Shown here piece after piece: positions 1 through 9,166 of a stretch of 56,493 nt of DNA (position 1 is the stretch's first letter; every line of letters starts with the position of its first letter). The stretch lies in NCBI GenBank assembly GCA_024331095.1, contig JANDJE010000013.1, positions 1-56,493 of the forward strand, in the 5' to 3' direction. This stretch comes from Nitrospira sp. (GTDB lineage Bacteria; Nitrospirota; Nitrospiria; Nitrospirales; Nitrospiraceae). Position numbers and translations under genes: made by a program. The notes below the pieces were generated by a model. That model did not search any database, had not been told where the DNA came from, and saw only the letters and a list, made by a program, of their open reading frames with translations.

Positions 1-650
1 GCCTGCTTCCTCCGCCACAAGCGGATCGCTTCATGATGCCCGGACAGCAGCACATCCGGCACATCCAACCCCCGCACTCGAGCCGGCCTGGTGTAGTGCG
101 GATATTCCAGCAACGAATCCGCAAACGACTCTTCCATGATGGACTCGGGATCACCCAACACGCCCGGAACCAACCGCGACGCCGCATCGATGAGAATAAG
201 CGCAGGCAGTTCGCCGCCCGTCAACACATAGTCTCCCACCGAAACTTCCTCCGGGGACAAGGCGATTCTCACCCGCTCATCAATCCCCTCGTAATGGCCG
301 CAGAGGATCACCATGCGACGACGTTCGCACGCGAGCTGCCTCGCGTACTCGTGTGAAAACGGACGGCCGTGAGGAGTCGGAAATAACAACCGCAGGCGTT
401 CCCCCGTTTCGTACGCTTCTTGGAGGAGCGCGTCGACGGCGCGAAAAATCGGCTCGGCTTTGATGACCATCCCGGCTCCTCCGCCATAGGGCACGTCATC
501 GACGGTCTTGTGGCGATCATCGGTATACGTTCGCAGATTGTGAACCTTGACATCCAGCAACCCTTTGTCACGGGCTCGTTTGAGTATGCTGTGCCCCAGG
601 ACGGCAGAGACCATTTCCGGGAACAGCGTTAGAACATCAAACCGAAGCAT
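1..650 (-). CDS. trmD: tRNA (guanine-N1-)-methyltransferase TrmD, 3' end cut by window edge
   Basis: TrmD methylates N1 of G37 next to the anticodon in a subset of tRNAs, using S-adenosylmethionine, and prevents +1 frameshifting. The frame opens with MLRFDVLTLFPEM, the usual family N-terminus, and later reads DDVPYGGGAGMV, LCGHYEGIDERV and GDYVLTGGELPAL. The last two form the deep-trefoil-knot cofactor site of the SPOUT class. The ATG lies inside the last 14 bases of rimM, so the two genes are translationally coupled. About 216 codons are visible and the C-terminus lies beyond position 1. It is the last visible gene of the ffh-rpsP-rimM-trmD order that is conserved in many bacteria. Confidence 0.96.
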   Translation of the reverse strand, partial: MLRFDVLTLFPEMVSAVLGHSILKRARDKGLLDVKVHNLRTYTDDRHKTVDDVPYGGGAGMVIKAEPIFRAVDALLQEAYETGERLRLLFPTPHGRPFSHEYARQLACERRRMVILCGHYEGIDERVRIALSPEEVSVGDYVLTGGELPALILIDAASRLVPGVLGDPESIMEESFADSLLEYPHYTRPARVRGLDVPDVLLSGHHEAIRLWRRKQ

Positions 651-1170
651 CGCGCTCGTCCGTCGCATCCATCATATGGACCGTCATCAACCTCTTCTCG
701 AGGTCAACCCGTGTGACCCACTCCCTGACCGCCGGAACCAAGGTTTCTTCTTCGCCGTCCCGGATGACGAACACATGGTGAGCGGGCGATTCCCAAATCT
801 CTTCCAAGGTCCCGATTCGCTGCCCCCGGTCGTTTTGAACCGTAAGCCCCATCAAATCACATTCGTAATAGTGGCCTACCGGAGGCGCCGGCACCAGCCC
901 GCGAGGCACCTGAATGAGTCCGCCGCACCAGAGTTTGGCGGCCTCGGGCGTCGTGAGGCCCGCAAACCCCACGATGAATTCAGATCCGGCCCGTCTTACT
1001 CCGGTGACGCTGGTGTCCATGGTTTTCCCATCTTTGGCGACCAGGCTCACCTTCGACAGCGTTTCCAACCGTTCAGGAACGTCGCTTAGGGAACGAACCT
1101 TGACCTCTCCCTTTACACCAAAAGGCCGCTGAATTCGTCCGACCGTCACGAAATCCCTATCGGGAGCCAT
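637..1170 (-). CDS. rimM: 16S rRNA processing protein RimM
   Basis: RimM binds ribosomal protein S19 and helps mature the 30S head domain. The protein starts MAPDRDFVTVGRIQ and continues with the family hallmark RPFGVKGEVKV. The second, PRC-barrel half carries YYECDLMGLTV and LVPAVREWV followed by the usual acidic VDLEKR region. The ATG at 1170 is preceded at good distance by GGGGAGAG; an upstream in-frame extension exists but runs through this ribosome-binding site and into rpsP, so it is rejected. The start follows rpsP by 16 bases and the 3' end overlaps trmD by 14 bases. The 177-residue length is normal for the family. Confidence 0.95.
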   Translation of the reverse strand: MAPDRDFVTVGRIQRPFGVKGEVKVRSLSDVPERLETLSKVSLVAKDGKTMDTSVTGVRRAGSEFIVGFAGLTTPEAAKLWCGGLIQVPRGLVPAPPVGHYYECDLMGLTVQNDRGQRIGTLEEIWESPAHHVFVIRDGEEETLVPAVREWVTRVDLEKRLMTVHMMDATDERDASV

Positions 1171-1186
1171 AAAAAGAAACTCTCCC

Positions 1187-1480
1187 CTACCCCTTCGTGG
1201 GAGCCCCTTTTTTGGCGGCCTTTTCGGCCTCAAACTGTTTCCATACGCCGGAGCGGCGGAGCAACGTCCGCACGGTGACCGTCGGCTGCGCTCCCTGGTG
1301 CAACCAGGAGAGCACCCGCTCTTGTTTCAGCTCAGGGATTCCCGCTTCTTTCAATGGGTCGAAAATTCCAAGAATCTCAATAAATCGTCCATCCCGCGCC
1401 CTGCGGGAATCAGCCGCCACCAATCGATACATGGGTCGTTTATGTCTTCCTGCCCGAGCAAGCCTTAGATGAACAGCCAC
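1187..1480 (-). CDS. rpsP: 30S ribosomal protein S16
   Basis: S16 is a small-subunit protein needed for 30S assembly. The 97-residue product begins MAVHLRLARAGRHKRPMYR and contains VAADSRRARDGRFIE, both diagnostic, then LGIFDPLKE. The C-terminal tail is Lys/Ala-rich, as usual. It lies between ffh, with a 185-base gap upstream, and rimM, 16 bases downstream, in the conserved order. The upstream gap holds the direct repeat AAGTGATG (around 1515-1531) and could carry a promoter, but I see no convincing -35/-10 pair there. Confidence 0.97.
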   Translation of the reverse strand: MAVHLRLARAGRHKRPMYRLVAADSRRARDGRFIEILGIFDPLKEAGIPELKQERVLSWLHQGAQPTVTVRTLLRRSGVWKQFEAEKAAKKGAPTKG

Positions 1481-1665
1481 AGACTCCTCCTTGTTCCAAC
1501 GTGACGAACTATATGAAGTGATGTAAAGTGATGAAACGAACCGCGATAGCGTTTGAGCAACTTTTTACTCCGTCAAAAAGATCCGGTGATCGATCCGTTG
1601 GCCTTTCGGGAACGTCCAAGCTCCTCGCTTCCCCCTCTTTTCCTTCTCGGCTCCCGAAGACCGAT

Positions 1666-3024
1666 CTACATCGACCGCATGAGCTGGGCAAGGTGTCGCC
1701 GCGCGCCCGCGCCGGTCATGGCTTTGGCCAACTTCTTCGCCGACAAAAATTGCTTGATCAAGCGATTGACCTCTTGAACGCTGGTGCCGCTTCCTCGAGC
1801 AATCCGCTTTTTTCTGCTTCCGTTGATGATCGTGTGGTCTCGGCGCTCGCTGATCGTCATGGAATCGATGATGGCCACCACCCGCCTGATTTCCCGTTCC
1901 GGCTTGTCGCCCTCGATCATTCCCTTGAGCTTCTGCCCACCCGGCAACAGGTTGAGAATCTGATCCATCGAGCCGAGACGACCCATTTGTCCCAATTGAG
2001 CGCGGAAATCTTCCAGTGTGAACGTGTTGGTCGCAAGCCTTTTCCGAGTTTCTTCGGCCTGCTGTTGAGAAAAACCGGCCTGTGCTTTTTCAATCAGCGA
2101 CAGGACGTCCCCCATGCCAAGAATGCGGGAGGCCATGCGATCCGGATGGAACGCCTCCAAAGCATCCAGTTTCTCCCCCACACCGAGAAACTTCACCGGC
2201 TTGCCGGTCACGGCTCGAATCGACAATAACGCTCCTCCACGCGCATCGCCCTCGACCTTTGTCAGAATGATGCCGGTCAAGCCGACCTGTTGATCGAACC
2301 GACTCGCCATCGCGACCGCGTCTTGGCCGGTCATGGCATCGGCGACTAACAACACCTCCTGAGGAACCACCGCGGCTTTAATGGCGACCAGCTCCTCCAT
2401 CAGTTCATCATCGATGTGCAGCCGCCCGCCCGTATCCAAAACCACCAAATCGAAGCCCTGTACCCGCCCCTGTTCCACCCCGGCTTGACAGATCTCCACC
2501 ACCTCCGATCGGGAAACCGGCTGGGTTCCCTGAGGCCGATCCACACGATACACCTCGATGCCCAAATCGCGCCCCAGCGCACTCAATTGCTCTCCCGCCG
2601 CAGGCCGGCGGGGATCGGCGGCGACCATCAGCACGCGCTTGCCTTGATTTTTGTAGAGGCGGGCCAACTTGCCGCAGGTCGTGGTTTTTCCCGCCCCCTG
2701 CAACCCCACCAGCATGACGACGGTGGGAGGCCGTGAGCTGAACGCAAGTCCCGATCGCTCGCGCCCCATCATCTCGGCCAGTTCGTCCAACACGATCTTG
2801 ACAACCTGATGGCCGGGAGTCAGGCTTTGCAAGACCTCTTGCCCGACGGCCTTCTGTCGAACCCGTTCGATGAAGTCTTTGACGATTTTAAAATTCACGT
2901 CGGCTTCAAGAAGGGCAAGTCGGACTTCCTTGAGCGCCTCGGCGATATTTTGCTCCGTGAGCACGCCCTGCCCGCGGAGTTTCTTCAAAATCGCTTCAAA
3001 CTTCTGGCTTAACGTTTCAAACAT
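1666..3024 (-). CDS. ffh: signal recognition particle GTPase Ffh
   Basis: Ffh binds 4.5S RNA and signal sequences and delivers nascent membrane proteins to FtsY. The 452-residue protein starts MFETLSQKFEAILKKLRGQG (N domain). The G domain has the P-loop GLQGAGKTTTCGKLA, then DTGGRLHIDDELM and ILTKVEGDARGG. The Met-rich M domain carries the RNA-binding GSGTSVQEVNRLIKQF. Two GTPase motifs depart from the common form: DTGGR in place of DTAGR (G3) and TKVE in place of TKxD (G4). I checked both codons on the DNA. The start at 3024 is chosen because an upstream in-frame extension of 37 residues is not family-like. It heads the ffh-rpsP-rimM-trmD block. Confidence 0.96.
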   Translation of the reverse strand: MFETLSQKFEAILKKLRGQGVLTEQNIAEALKEVRLALLEADVNFKIVKDFIERVRQKAVGQEVLQSLTPGHQVVKIVLDELAEMMGRERSGLAFSSRPPTVVMLVGLQGAGKTTTCGKLARLYKNQGKRVLMVAADPRRPAAGEQLSALGRDLGIEVYRVDRPQGTQPVSRSEVVEICQAGVEQGRVQGFDLVVLDTGGRLHIDDELMEELVAIKAAVVPQEVLLVADAMTGQDAVAMASRFDQQVGLTGIILTKVEGDARGGALLSIRAVTGKPVKFLGVGEKLDALEAFHPDRMASRILGMGDVLSLIEKAQAGFSQQQAEETRKRLATNTFTLEDFRAQLGQMGRLGSMDQILNLLPGGQKLKGMIEGDKPEREIRRVVAIIDSMTISERRDHTIINGSRKKRIARGSGTSVQEVNRLIKQFLSAKKLAKAMTGAGARRHLAQLMRSM

Positions 3025-3169
3025 AGGCTCACAAAGAAAGAGGCCATCGAAGCCCTGGATCAGAGATCTCCGATCGCCTCGAAAAAATTGGGAAAACGGT
3101 ATGAGCAGTCTATAGAACCGCTTCTTGCAAGTCAAGGCGGCGCCGTATCGGCTTAAGTCGTCGGATTTA

Positions 3170-3198
3170 TTGACTTGCCCGAAACCTTGCTATATGGT
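3170..3198 (+). promoter_or_regulatory. sigma-70-like promoter for the DUF4321-type gene
   Basis: TTGACT (3170-3175) and TATGGT (3193-3198) are separated by 17 bases; an overlapping TATATG would give a 15-base spacer. Transcription would start near 3205, which argues against the TTG at 3175 and the GTG at 3202 as start codons and supports the GTG at 3241. Confidence 0.5.
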
Positions 3199-3240
3199 GC
3201 CGTGGTAGTCGGTCGTCTTATCCGAGAGGTCGGCGCGCTC

Positions 3241-3501
3241 GTGCGAAAGTCACCGTGGGTGTTGTTCACTTTTATTCTCATCGGCGGTCTGTTGGGGGGC
3301 ATTCTCGGAGAAATTCTTCGCGTCATGGCTCCTCAAGGCATGATTCAGAGTATCTTCTCCACCCATTTCACCCCCGGCATCAATCCTCCTCTCACGCTCG
3401 ATTTGGTCCTGCTGAAACTCACCGTGGGGATCGGCGTCAAAATCAACATCATCAGCATCCTGGGCATGTTCATCGGCATCTATCTCTACAAACACATCTA
3501 G
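3241..3501 (+). CDS. small DUF4321-like membrane protein
   Basis: An 86-residue protein of unknown function with two hydrophobic segments: an N-terminal helix containing VLFTFILIGGLLGGILGEIL and a C-terminal helix around NIISILGMFIGIYLY. The glycine-rich GGLLGGILGE and the length resemble the DUF4321 family of short bacterial inner-membrane proteins. I chose the GTG at 3241 because GAGAGG lies at proper distance before it and because the promoter at 3170-3198 overlaps the earlier candidate starts. The gene is convergent with uvrB, whose stop is 4 bases downstream. Confidence 0.7.
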   Translation: MRKSPWVLFTFILIGGLLGGILGEILRVMAPQGMIQSIFSTHFTPGINPPLTLDLVLLKLTVGIGVKINIISILGMFIGIYLYKHI

Positions 3502-3505
3502 CTCT

Positions 3506-5509
3506 CTACACGTTCATCTCCAATGCTTTAAGCCGAAGCGCCCTGATGCGGTCGCGCAATTGAGCGGCCCGTTCGAAGGCGAGCTCTTTGGCCGCAGCCT
3601 TCATTTCCGCTTCCAATGTCTTGATAAGCTGACCCACCCTTTCTCCTCCCTCCGCTCCGTATGGTTCACCGGATTCGGCCGCCGCCTCCAAATGCACATA
3701 ATCCAAATCGGCCATGGCATACTCGATCGCCGGGATCCCTTTTTTGACGCTGGCCGGCGTGATGCCGTGCGTTCGATTGTATTCAGCCTGAATGCTCCGC
3801 CGCCGCTCCGTTTCCTCGATCGCCATCCGCATCGAGTCGGTGACGGTGTCTCCATAGAAAATCACTCGGCCTTCGACGTTGCGCGCCGCTCGGCCGGCCG
3901 TTTGAATGAGCGACCGATAGGAACGAAGGTATCCCTCCTTGTCGGCATCGAGGATGGCGACAAGGCTCACTTCCGGCAGATCCAGTCCCTCGCGCAGCAG
4001 ATTGATCCCCACCAATACGTCAAATCGACCGCGTCGAAGGTCTTGCACGATTTCAGCCCGCTCGAGCGTCTTGATGTCGGAATGAAGATACCGCACCTTG
4101 ACGCCGAGATCGTGGTAGTACTCCGTCAAGTCCTCGGCCATGCGTTTGGTCAAAGTCGTGACCAGCACGCGTCCTCCCTTGGCAACTTCCGCCCGCACCT
4201 GCCCCAGCAGATGATCCACCTGTCCCTTGGCCGGCGCCACCGTAATCGCCGGATCCATCAGGCCGGTCGGACGGATGATCTGCTCCACGATCTCGCCCTT
4301 CGCCCGTTCCAATTCATAGGGACCGGGCGTGGCCGACACATAGATCACTTGATGCAGACACCGCTCGAACTCCGAAAATTTCAGCGGGCGGTTATCCACC
4401 GCCGAGGGAAGGCGGAATCCATATTCCACCAGGGTCCGCTTTCGCGAGTAATCTCCTTCGTACATGCCTCCCACTTGCGGAATCGTCGCATGCGACTCGT
4501 CGACAATCAGCAGAAAGTCCTTCGGAAAATAATCCAGCAACGTAGGCGGCGGTTCACCCGGCGCCCGTCCGCTCAAATGGCGCGAATAGTTCTCAATGCC
4601 GTGGCAATAGCCGACGGCGCGAATCATCTCCAAATCGAATTTCGTCCGCTGCTCCAGGCGCTGCGCCTCGACCAACCGGCCTGTTTTTCTGAACTCGATC
4701 AGCCGCTCTTCCAGCTCTTCTTCTATGCCGGCGATGGCCCGTTCATAGCGATCCGGCGCGATGAGATAGTGCGTGTTGGGATAGATGGCGATTTTCGGCA
4801 GCTTCCCCAACGATTTCCCCGTGAGCGGATCAATTTCATGGATCGCATCGACCACATCGCCGAACAGCTCGATCCGCACCGATTTGGCCTCCGACGACGC
4901 GGGAAACACCTCGATCACGTCTCCTCGCGCGCGAAACGTCCCGCGATGGAAATCAACGTCGTTGCGCTCATATTGGATTTCCACGAGCTTTTGTAAAATT
5001 TTTTCCCGCCGGATCTCATCGCCCTCTTGGAGATAAACCAACATATCGTGGTACACCTCCGGAGATCCCAAGCCATAGATGCACGAGACCGACGACACAA
5101 TCAGCACGTCGTTTCGCTGAAGCAGAGCCGTGGTCGCGGCATGCCGCATTTGGTCGATGGCATCGTTGATCGATGCGTCTTTGGCGATATAGGTATCGCT
5201 CTGCGGAATGTAGGCTTCCGGCTGGTAGTAATCGTAATAGCTCACGAAATACTCGACGGCGTTGCGGGGGAAGAACTGCTTGAACTCTTGATACAGTTGC
5301 CCGGCGAGCGTTTTGTTGTGAACCAGCACCAGCGTGGGTTTTTGCACTCGTTCGATCAGGTTGGCCATCGTAAACGTCTTGCCGGATCCGGTGACCCCCA
5401 GCAAAACCTGGTGGCGTTTCCCGGCTTCTATTCCGGCCGCCAGTTTGGCGATCGCTTCCGGCTGATGGCCGCAGGGTTTGAAGGGCGCCTCAAGCTTGAA
5501 CGAGGGCAT
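3506..5509 (-). CDS. uvrB: excinuclease ABC subunit B
   Basis: UvrB is the damage-verifying helicase-like subunit of nucleotide excision repair; it is loaded by UvrA and recruits UvrC. The product starts [20 protein letters not shown]. It then shows Walker [16 protein letters not shown], the beta-hairpin region around [18 protein letters not shown], helicase motif II VDESH, motif [10 protein letters not shown], and a C-terminal UVR domain ([20 protein letters not shown]). The 667-residue length is typical. The start at 5509 is preferred over an upstream one 22 residues earlier because the family N-terminus begins there. A terminator for the neighbouring RRM gene sits just upstream, so uvrB should have its own promoter within about 75 bases. 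Confidence 0.97.
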   Translation of the reverse strand: MPSFKLEAPFKPCGHQPEAIAKLAAGIEAGKRHQVLLGVTGSGKTFTMANLIERVQKPTLVLVHNKTLAGQLYQEFKQFFPRNAVEYFVSYYDYYQPEAYIPQSDTYIAKDASINDAIDQMRHAATTALLQRNDVLIVSSVSCIYGLGSPEVYHDMLVYLQEGDEIRREKILQKLVEIQYERNDVDFHRGTFRARGDVIEVFPASSEAKSVRIELFGDVVDAIHEIDPLTGKSLGKLPKIAIYPNTHYLIAPDRYERAIAGIEEELEERLIEFRKTGRLVEAQRLEQRTKFDLEMIRAVGYCHGIENYSRHLSGRAPGEPPPTLLDYFPKDFLLIVDESHATIPQVGGMYEGDYSRKRTLVEYGFRLPSAVDNRPLKFSEFERCLHQVIYVSATPGPYELERAKGEIVEQIIRPTGLMDPAITVAPAKGQVDHLLGQVRAEVAKGGRVLVTTLTKRMAEDLTEYYHDLGVKVRYLHSDIKTLERAEIVQDLRRGRFDVLVGINLLREGLDLPEVSLVAILDADKEGYLRSYRSLIQTAGRAARNVEGRVIFYGDTVTDSMRMAIEETERRRSIQAEYNRTHGITPASVKKGIPAIEYAMADLDYVHLEAAAESGEPYGAEGGERVGQLIKTLEAEMKAAAKELAFERAAQLRDRIRALRLKALEMNV

Positions 5510-5582
5510 CGTCTTTTCGTCACAACCTTGATCGGCCTCCACGTACCGTCCGATCACAGGCTCTTGGTTGAACACACAGAAT

Positions 5583-5613
5583 AAAAAAGGGGGGCCGGCT
5601 CGCCGGCTCCCCC
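5583..5613 (-). terminator. Rho-independent terminator of the RRM gene
   Basis: Read on the minus strand, a GC-only hairpin (GGGGGAGCCGGC, short loop, GCCGGCCCCCC) is followed directly by six T residues. It lies 25 bases beyond the stop of the RRM-protein gene and separates that gene from uvrB. Confidence 0.85.
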
Positions 5614-5637
5614 TGCATCACGCACAACGAGATCTGG

Positions 5638-5940
5638 CTAGTTGCGACCGCCTCCTCCGAATCCCCCTCGGCCTCCACCGCCCTGACGGGGCTCCTGGGG
5701 ACGAGCTTCATTGACCGTTAAGGTCCGCCCACCGAATTGTGTCCCATTCAATGCCGCGATGGCAGCCTGTGCTTCGGACTCGGAAGACATCTCTACGAAT
5801 CCAAATCCCCGGGATTGCCCGGTAAACTTGTCCGTGATGATCCGCGCCGATGCCACAGTCCCGTGAGCGGCGAACAAATCGCTCAGTTGCTGCTCCGTCG
5901 TTGCGTACGGCAATCCACCCACATAAATCTTCGCACCCAT
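5638..5940 (-). CDS. RNA-binding protein with one RRM and Gly-rich tail
   Basis: A 100-residue single-RRM protein of the glycine-rich type seen in cyanobacteria and some other bacteria, usually linked to RNA chaperoning or cold adaptation. RNP2 reads KIYVGGLPY (residues 4-12) and RNP1 reads RGFGFVEM (about 48-55). The tail after residue 85 is RQGGGGRGGFGGGGRN. The ATG at 5940 has AAAGGAGGG at ideal distance; the upstream in-frame Met would place this site inside the coding region. The gene is monocistronic, with a strong terminator behind it and a long untranslated-looking stretch of nearly 300 bases in front. Confidence 0.92.
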   Translation of the reverse strand: MGAKIYVGGLPYATTEQQLSDLFAAHGTVASARIITDKFTGQSRGFGFVEMSSESEAQAAIAALNGTQFGGRTLTVNEARPQEPRQGGGGRGGFGGGGRN

Positions 5941-6142
5941 CAGCAGACCCTCCTTTGACACAATGGTGCTGTTTTGGACTCGAGAAGGAAGTAAGGAAAG
6001 AAAGGGGCCGAAGATGTCACGACACCGCGCCGGCTTAACTCCGGCTTCCGATCAGATTCCCTGGCTGGACCAAAACAACACCCGCTCAGGCCTTGTCGCT
6101 CTCCGCGCTTGTCTGCCAGGCCTCTCGCATCCAAGCGGGCCT

Positions 6143-6172
6143 ATCGTACCCCACTCGAGGAGGCAAAGGCAA
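6143..6172 (-). promoter_or_regulatory. possible promoter of the RRM gene with long leader
   Basis: On the minus strand TTGCCT and TACGAT are 18 bases apart. If used, the RRM mRNA would have a leader of roughly 195 bases. Long leaders are common in cold-inducible RNA-chaperone genes. The -35 match is only moderate, so this is tentative. Confidence 0.3.
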
Positions 6173-6237
6173 GCTTCGATCTTACCGCCTGTTTCCCTTT
6201 GATCCCGGCGTCACCGTTCCACGGACGGCTTATTAAG

Positions 6238-7065
6238 CTAATAGGCGGGCGGCGCCGACAACGGACGGTGAGAAAAAAGAGGCGCGGCATGAAACAGATC
6301 AAAAGATAACACCGCCCTTCCTCCGGCCAGCAGACCAACCTGTCCCAGCCCGAGCGTCTGATCCTCGACGGACAAGACCAACACGCCGTCGACGAACATT
6401 TCAATGAAGTCCTTGCTGATGATCGTATTCCGTTGCGCTCTCAGCGAATGCCAGTCCGTATTTTTGAGACTCACCGCAGTTTGAGCCAGCACCTGCTCGT
6501 TTCCTTCCATCATCCGAATCACGCGCGCCGTGGATGTCGCCAGATCGACCAATGTCGCATAAAAATGCTCGGCATCTCTGACCCCGAAGACAATCCCCCC
6601 GATTCCTTGCGAACCTCGAAAGCGAACCGAAAGGTCCGGATATTCATAATTAAGCTCTTGGGCGATCAACAAATGGTAACAGGACTTCACATCACAGTCC
6701 GCCGATACCGTCACGACATTGGGCGGAGACGGCGCATTCATAGAAGTCTGAACGGTCCAGGCGACAGGCCGCCCCTTTCCGACGGCCATCTCCAAAAATC
6801 CGGCGGGCGTCTGATTTGGATGGTCCTGATCGAACGCCCACCGCTGAAACAATCCGCCTTTCGCCTGCTGCTTGAGACGGAACTCTTTCTCTTCCTGCGT
6901 TTCCCACTGAACGGCGCCTGCCCGGTCACCGACAGTCGGGACGCTCCATCCGACCACGCCGACCACGAGACAGATCCAAACCACCCTGCTTCCCGTCATC
7001 GTGACTCTTCGATTCCTTTGAGACAGCGCCATGGCCGATCTCTCCATCAGGCAACTTGTTTTCAT
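6238..7065 (-). CDS. exported protein of unknown function, concanavalin-like
   Basis: I do not recognise a named family. An N-terminal hydrophobic stretch (VVWICLVVGVVGWSVPTVG) followed by a likely cleavage region marks a secreted protein. Several starts are possible; the Met at residue 23, before the hydrophobic stretch, would give the tidiest signal peptide. The mature part is predicted to be mostly beta: LSVRFRGSQGIGGIVFGVRDAEHFY, NTDWHSLRAQ and EMFVDGVLVLSVEDQTLGLG resemble the beta-sandwich of LamG or DUF1080-type domains, in which a residue pattern like VDGVLVL is common. No catalytic residues can be named. A substrate-binding role is a guess from the fold alone. Confidence 0.6.
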   Translation of the reverse strand: MKTSCLMERSAMALSQRNRRVTMTGSRVVWICLVVGVVGWSVPTVGDRAGAVQWETQEEKEFRLKQQAKGGLFQRWAFDQDHPNQTPAGFLEMAVGKGRPVAWTVQTSMNAPSPPNVVTVSADCDVKSCYHLLIAQELNYEYPDLSVRFRGSQGIGGIVFGVRDAEHFYATLVDLATSTARVIRMMEGNEQVLAQTAVSLKNTDWHSLRAQRNTIISKDFIEMFVDGVLVLSVEDQTLGLGQVGLLAGGRAVLSFDLFHAAPLFSHRPLSAPPAY

Positions 7066-7122
7066 CCACCTAACAACACTTCATCACAACACAGGACATC
7101 GTGGCCGTCCCGCTGTTTTGGG

Positions 7123-7377
7123 CTATTTTGATCGACCGGCGTTCTTGATTTGAAGAATTTCCCGCTGCAACCGATCTCGTTCGGCAAGGATCTTTTTCCG
7201 CCGCCGCCACCGATCCCATGTCCACCAGCGAAGCGTTTCGCCGAACGTCACTGTCGGGGGCGGCGCACTGCCTCCCGGAGCCTCCTGAAATGAGTAGCCT
7301 TGATGAGTGTCCCGCTGTTCAAAAAAACGTTTATAGAGATGGTCATACAACCCGTTCCCCGAACCGCCGGCCGCCAT
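7123..7377 (-). CDS. small hypothetical protein
   Basis: An 84-residue protein without a recognised domain. It has an N-terminal aromatic segment (YDHLYKRFFEQRD), a Pro-rich linker, a Trp/Arg-rich stretch (TLRWWTWDRWRRRKK) and a short predicted coiled coil (ILAERDRLQREILQIK). No signal peptide or membrane helix is visible. The ATG at 7377 is supported by GAGGAGGGG at the right distance; a GTG two codons earlier overlaps that site. It may be transcribed with the exported protein that follows at 7065, about 57 bases downstream. Confidence 0.55.
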   Translation of the reverse strand: MAAGGSGNGLYDHLYKRFFEQRDTHQGYSFQEAPGGSAPPPTVTFGETLRWWTWDRWRRRKKILAERDRLQREILQIKNAGRSK

Positions 7378-7536
7378 CGGCACCCCCTCCTCGCACGCAG
7401 ATTTCTACTTTGCTCACTCTTTGTCCATCACCAACCGGAAATAGTACCCTGCCTCTCCAAGATGGTGCAACGGGTCGCGCCCTCTATGTTATAGTTTTGC
7501 CGCGTCGCAAGATCGAGCCTCGAAGACGGAGATTTC

Positions 7537-9075
7537 TTGCGCATTTTCACTTCTTCTCTTTCTCTTGCACGGCAAACGCCCGCCCTTGTCGGCCTTTGGA
7601 TTGCCTTCCAAGCGACAACGATCGCCGCCCAACAAGTTGACGACGGACTATCCAAAGCCCTCGAAGTCATTGCTTCCGAACGGATGCTGGCCGATGTTCG
7701 AACATTGAGCAGTCCGTCATTGAACGGGAGGCAAACGGGAACCGAGGACGATCTCCGTTCCGCCCGATGGGTGGCGCAGGAGTTTCTGTCGGCAGGGCTT
7801 CAACTGCCCAATGTATATAACGGCTCGCTGATGATACCGGGTTCTTCAGGAAAAGACGGCGCCACGTCCGGTCTCATGGCAACCTTGGTCGCCACTCCCC
7901 TGCTGTCGCCCGATCCCATGCTTGAAATCGGTACCGTCGGCGGCCTCGTACTAGCCGCGCTCGGCACTGAGTATCTTCCCGTCTTTGATGCTCCTTCCGC
8001 CGATCTTCAGGGTCAAGTCGTCTTTGCCGGCTATGGCATCGTCGATCCCGCCCAAGGTATCGACGACTACGCCGGTGTGGACGTCAATAACCGTATCGTG
8101 CTCTTCCTCCGAGGAAAGCCGGACCATGTCAAACATCCGATCAGCCACGCGGACAAGGTCCGGCTTGCGCGAGAGCGCGGCGCCCTTGCCTACCTGACCG
8201 CAACCGGCCCCATTCTCCATCCCTATGAAGCCCGCCGAGGCGTCACGGGAAGCCCCGGCGCCTTCTACGGACAACTGCCCCTCGACCAAGCCATTCCGGG
8301 AGCCTGGATCAGCACGGCCCTCGCGGAACGGATTCTTGCCGACTCGAACCATGCAGCCCCCGATCGTCTGCGTACGCTTCAAGAGCAGCTCAATCGGAAT
8401 CCGTCGCCCCGCTCGACCATCACGAATCACTATGCTTCGCTCCGGTGGAACACCGCGACGCAGGACGGCGTGCTGACCAACGTGTTGGGAGTGCTCCCCG
8501 GAACGGGACCGGACTGGATCATCATCGGCGCGCACCGCGACCATTTCGGCAAACCGGCCGGCCTGTTGTTTCCCGGAGCGGACGACAACGCCTCGGGCAC
8601 CGCCGTAATCCTGGAGGTGGCGCGAGCCCTTATCAAGACCGGATTCCATCCCCGGCGTTCGATCCTCTTTGTCTCGTTCAGCGGAGAGGAGCGAGACTTG
8701 CTCGGCTCGCGCCTCTATATCTCGCGCCCCCTCGTGCCGCTCGCGACAACCAAGGCCATGATCAATATCGACCACGCCGGAATCGGCAATGGCAGGCTCA
8801 CCGTCGGCATAACCGATCTGGATAAGCAGATCGCTCTCGACGCGGGGACGGCGACTGGGCTACAGGACCGACTCGACCTCTTCGGATTTTTCCCCGGCGG
8901 CGATCACGTGCCGTTCAAGGAAGCCGGCGTGCCGACCGTCACGGTGGTCAGCGGCGGCGTTCATCCACATTTTCACCGGCCCACCGACACGGCCGACACG
9001 CTCGATCCGGCCATCTTGCGAAACGTGGCTCGATACGTGTTGGCCTTGGCGCGGCGGTTGGCCGATGAGCCGTGA
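7537..9075 (+). CDS. secreted M28-family zinc aminopeptidase
   Basis: A 512-residue exported metallopeptidase. An N-terminal hydrophobic leader ends near residue 31. A PA-like insert (roughly residues 130-270, with VVFAGYGIVDP and VDVNNRIVLFLRGKP) precedes the catalytic domain. The M28 ligands are in order: His333 in GAHRDHFG, Asp349 in GADDNASGT, Glu384/Glu385 in FSGEERD, Asp412 in NIDHAG and His480 in PHFHRPTDT. Family members release N-terminal residues from peptides using two zinc ions. The start is TTG. It stands alone between minus-strand genes; a TATAGT at 7490-7495 may be its -10 box. The substrate cannot be told from sequence. Confidence 0.9.
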   Translation: MRIFTSSLSLARQTPALVGLWIAFQATTIAAQQVDDGLSKALEVIASERMLADVRTLSSPSLNGRQTGTEDDLRSARWVAQEFLSAGLQLPNVYNGSLMIPGSSGKDGATSGLMATLVATPLLSPDPMLEIGTVGGLVLAALGTEYLPVFDAPSADLQGQVVFAGYGIVDPAQGIDDYAGVDVNNRIVLFLRGKPDHVKHPISHADKVRLARERGALAYLTATGPILHPYEARRGVTGSPGAFYGQLPLDQAIPGAWISTALAERILADSNHAAPDRLRTLQEQLNRNPSPRSTITNHYASLRWNTATQDGVLTNVLGVLPGTGPDWIIIGAHRDHFGKPAGLLFPGADDNASGTAVILEVARALIKTGFHPRRSILFVSFSGEERDLLGSRLYISRPLVPLATTKAMINIDHAGIGNGRLTVGITDLDKQIALDAGTATGLQDRLDLFGFFPGGDHVPFKEAGVPTVTVVSGGVHPHFHRPTDTADTLDPAILRNVARYVLALARRLADEP

Positions 9076-9166
9076 ACCTTTTTACGAGAGGGGCTGCCTT
9101 GCGAGCGACGGTCAGGGCGCGGACTCTCCTGATCGTGCCGCTCTTGACTCAGAACCAGGTCGAACG

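Noticed and set aside
3175..3240. Longer N-terminus of the DUF4321-type protein from TTG at 3175
   Set aside because: The TTG lies within the -35 box of a good promoter and lacks a ribosome-binding site.
3560..4996. An open frame of about 480 codons opposite uvrB
   Set aside because: It is fully antisense to an intact uvrB and has no recognisable domain or ribosome-binding site.
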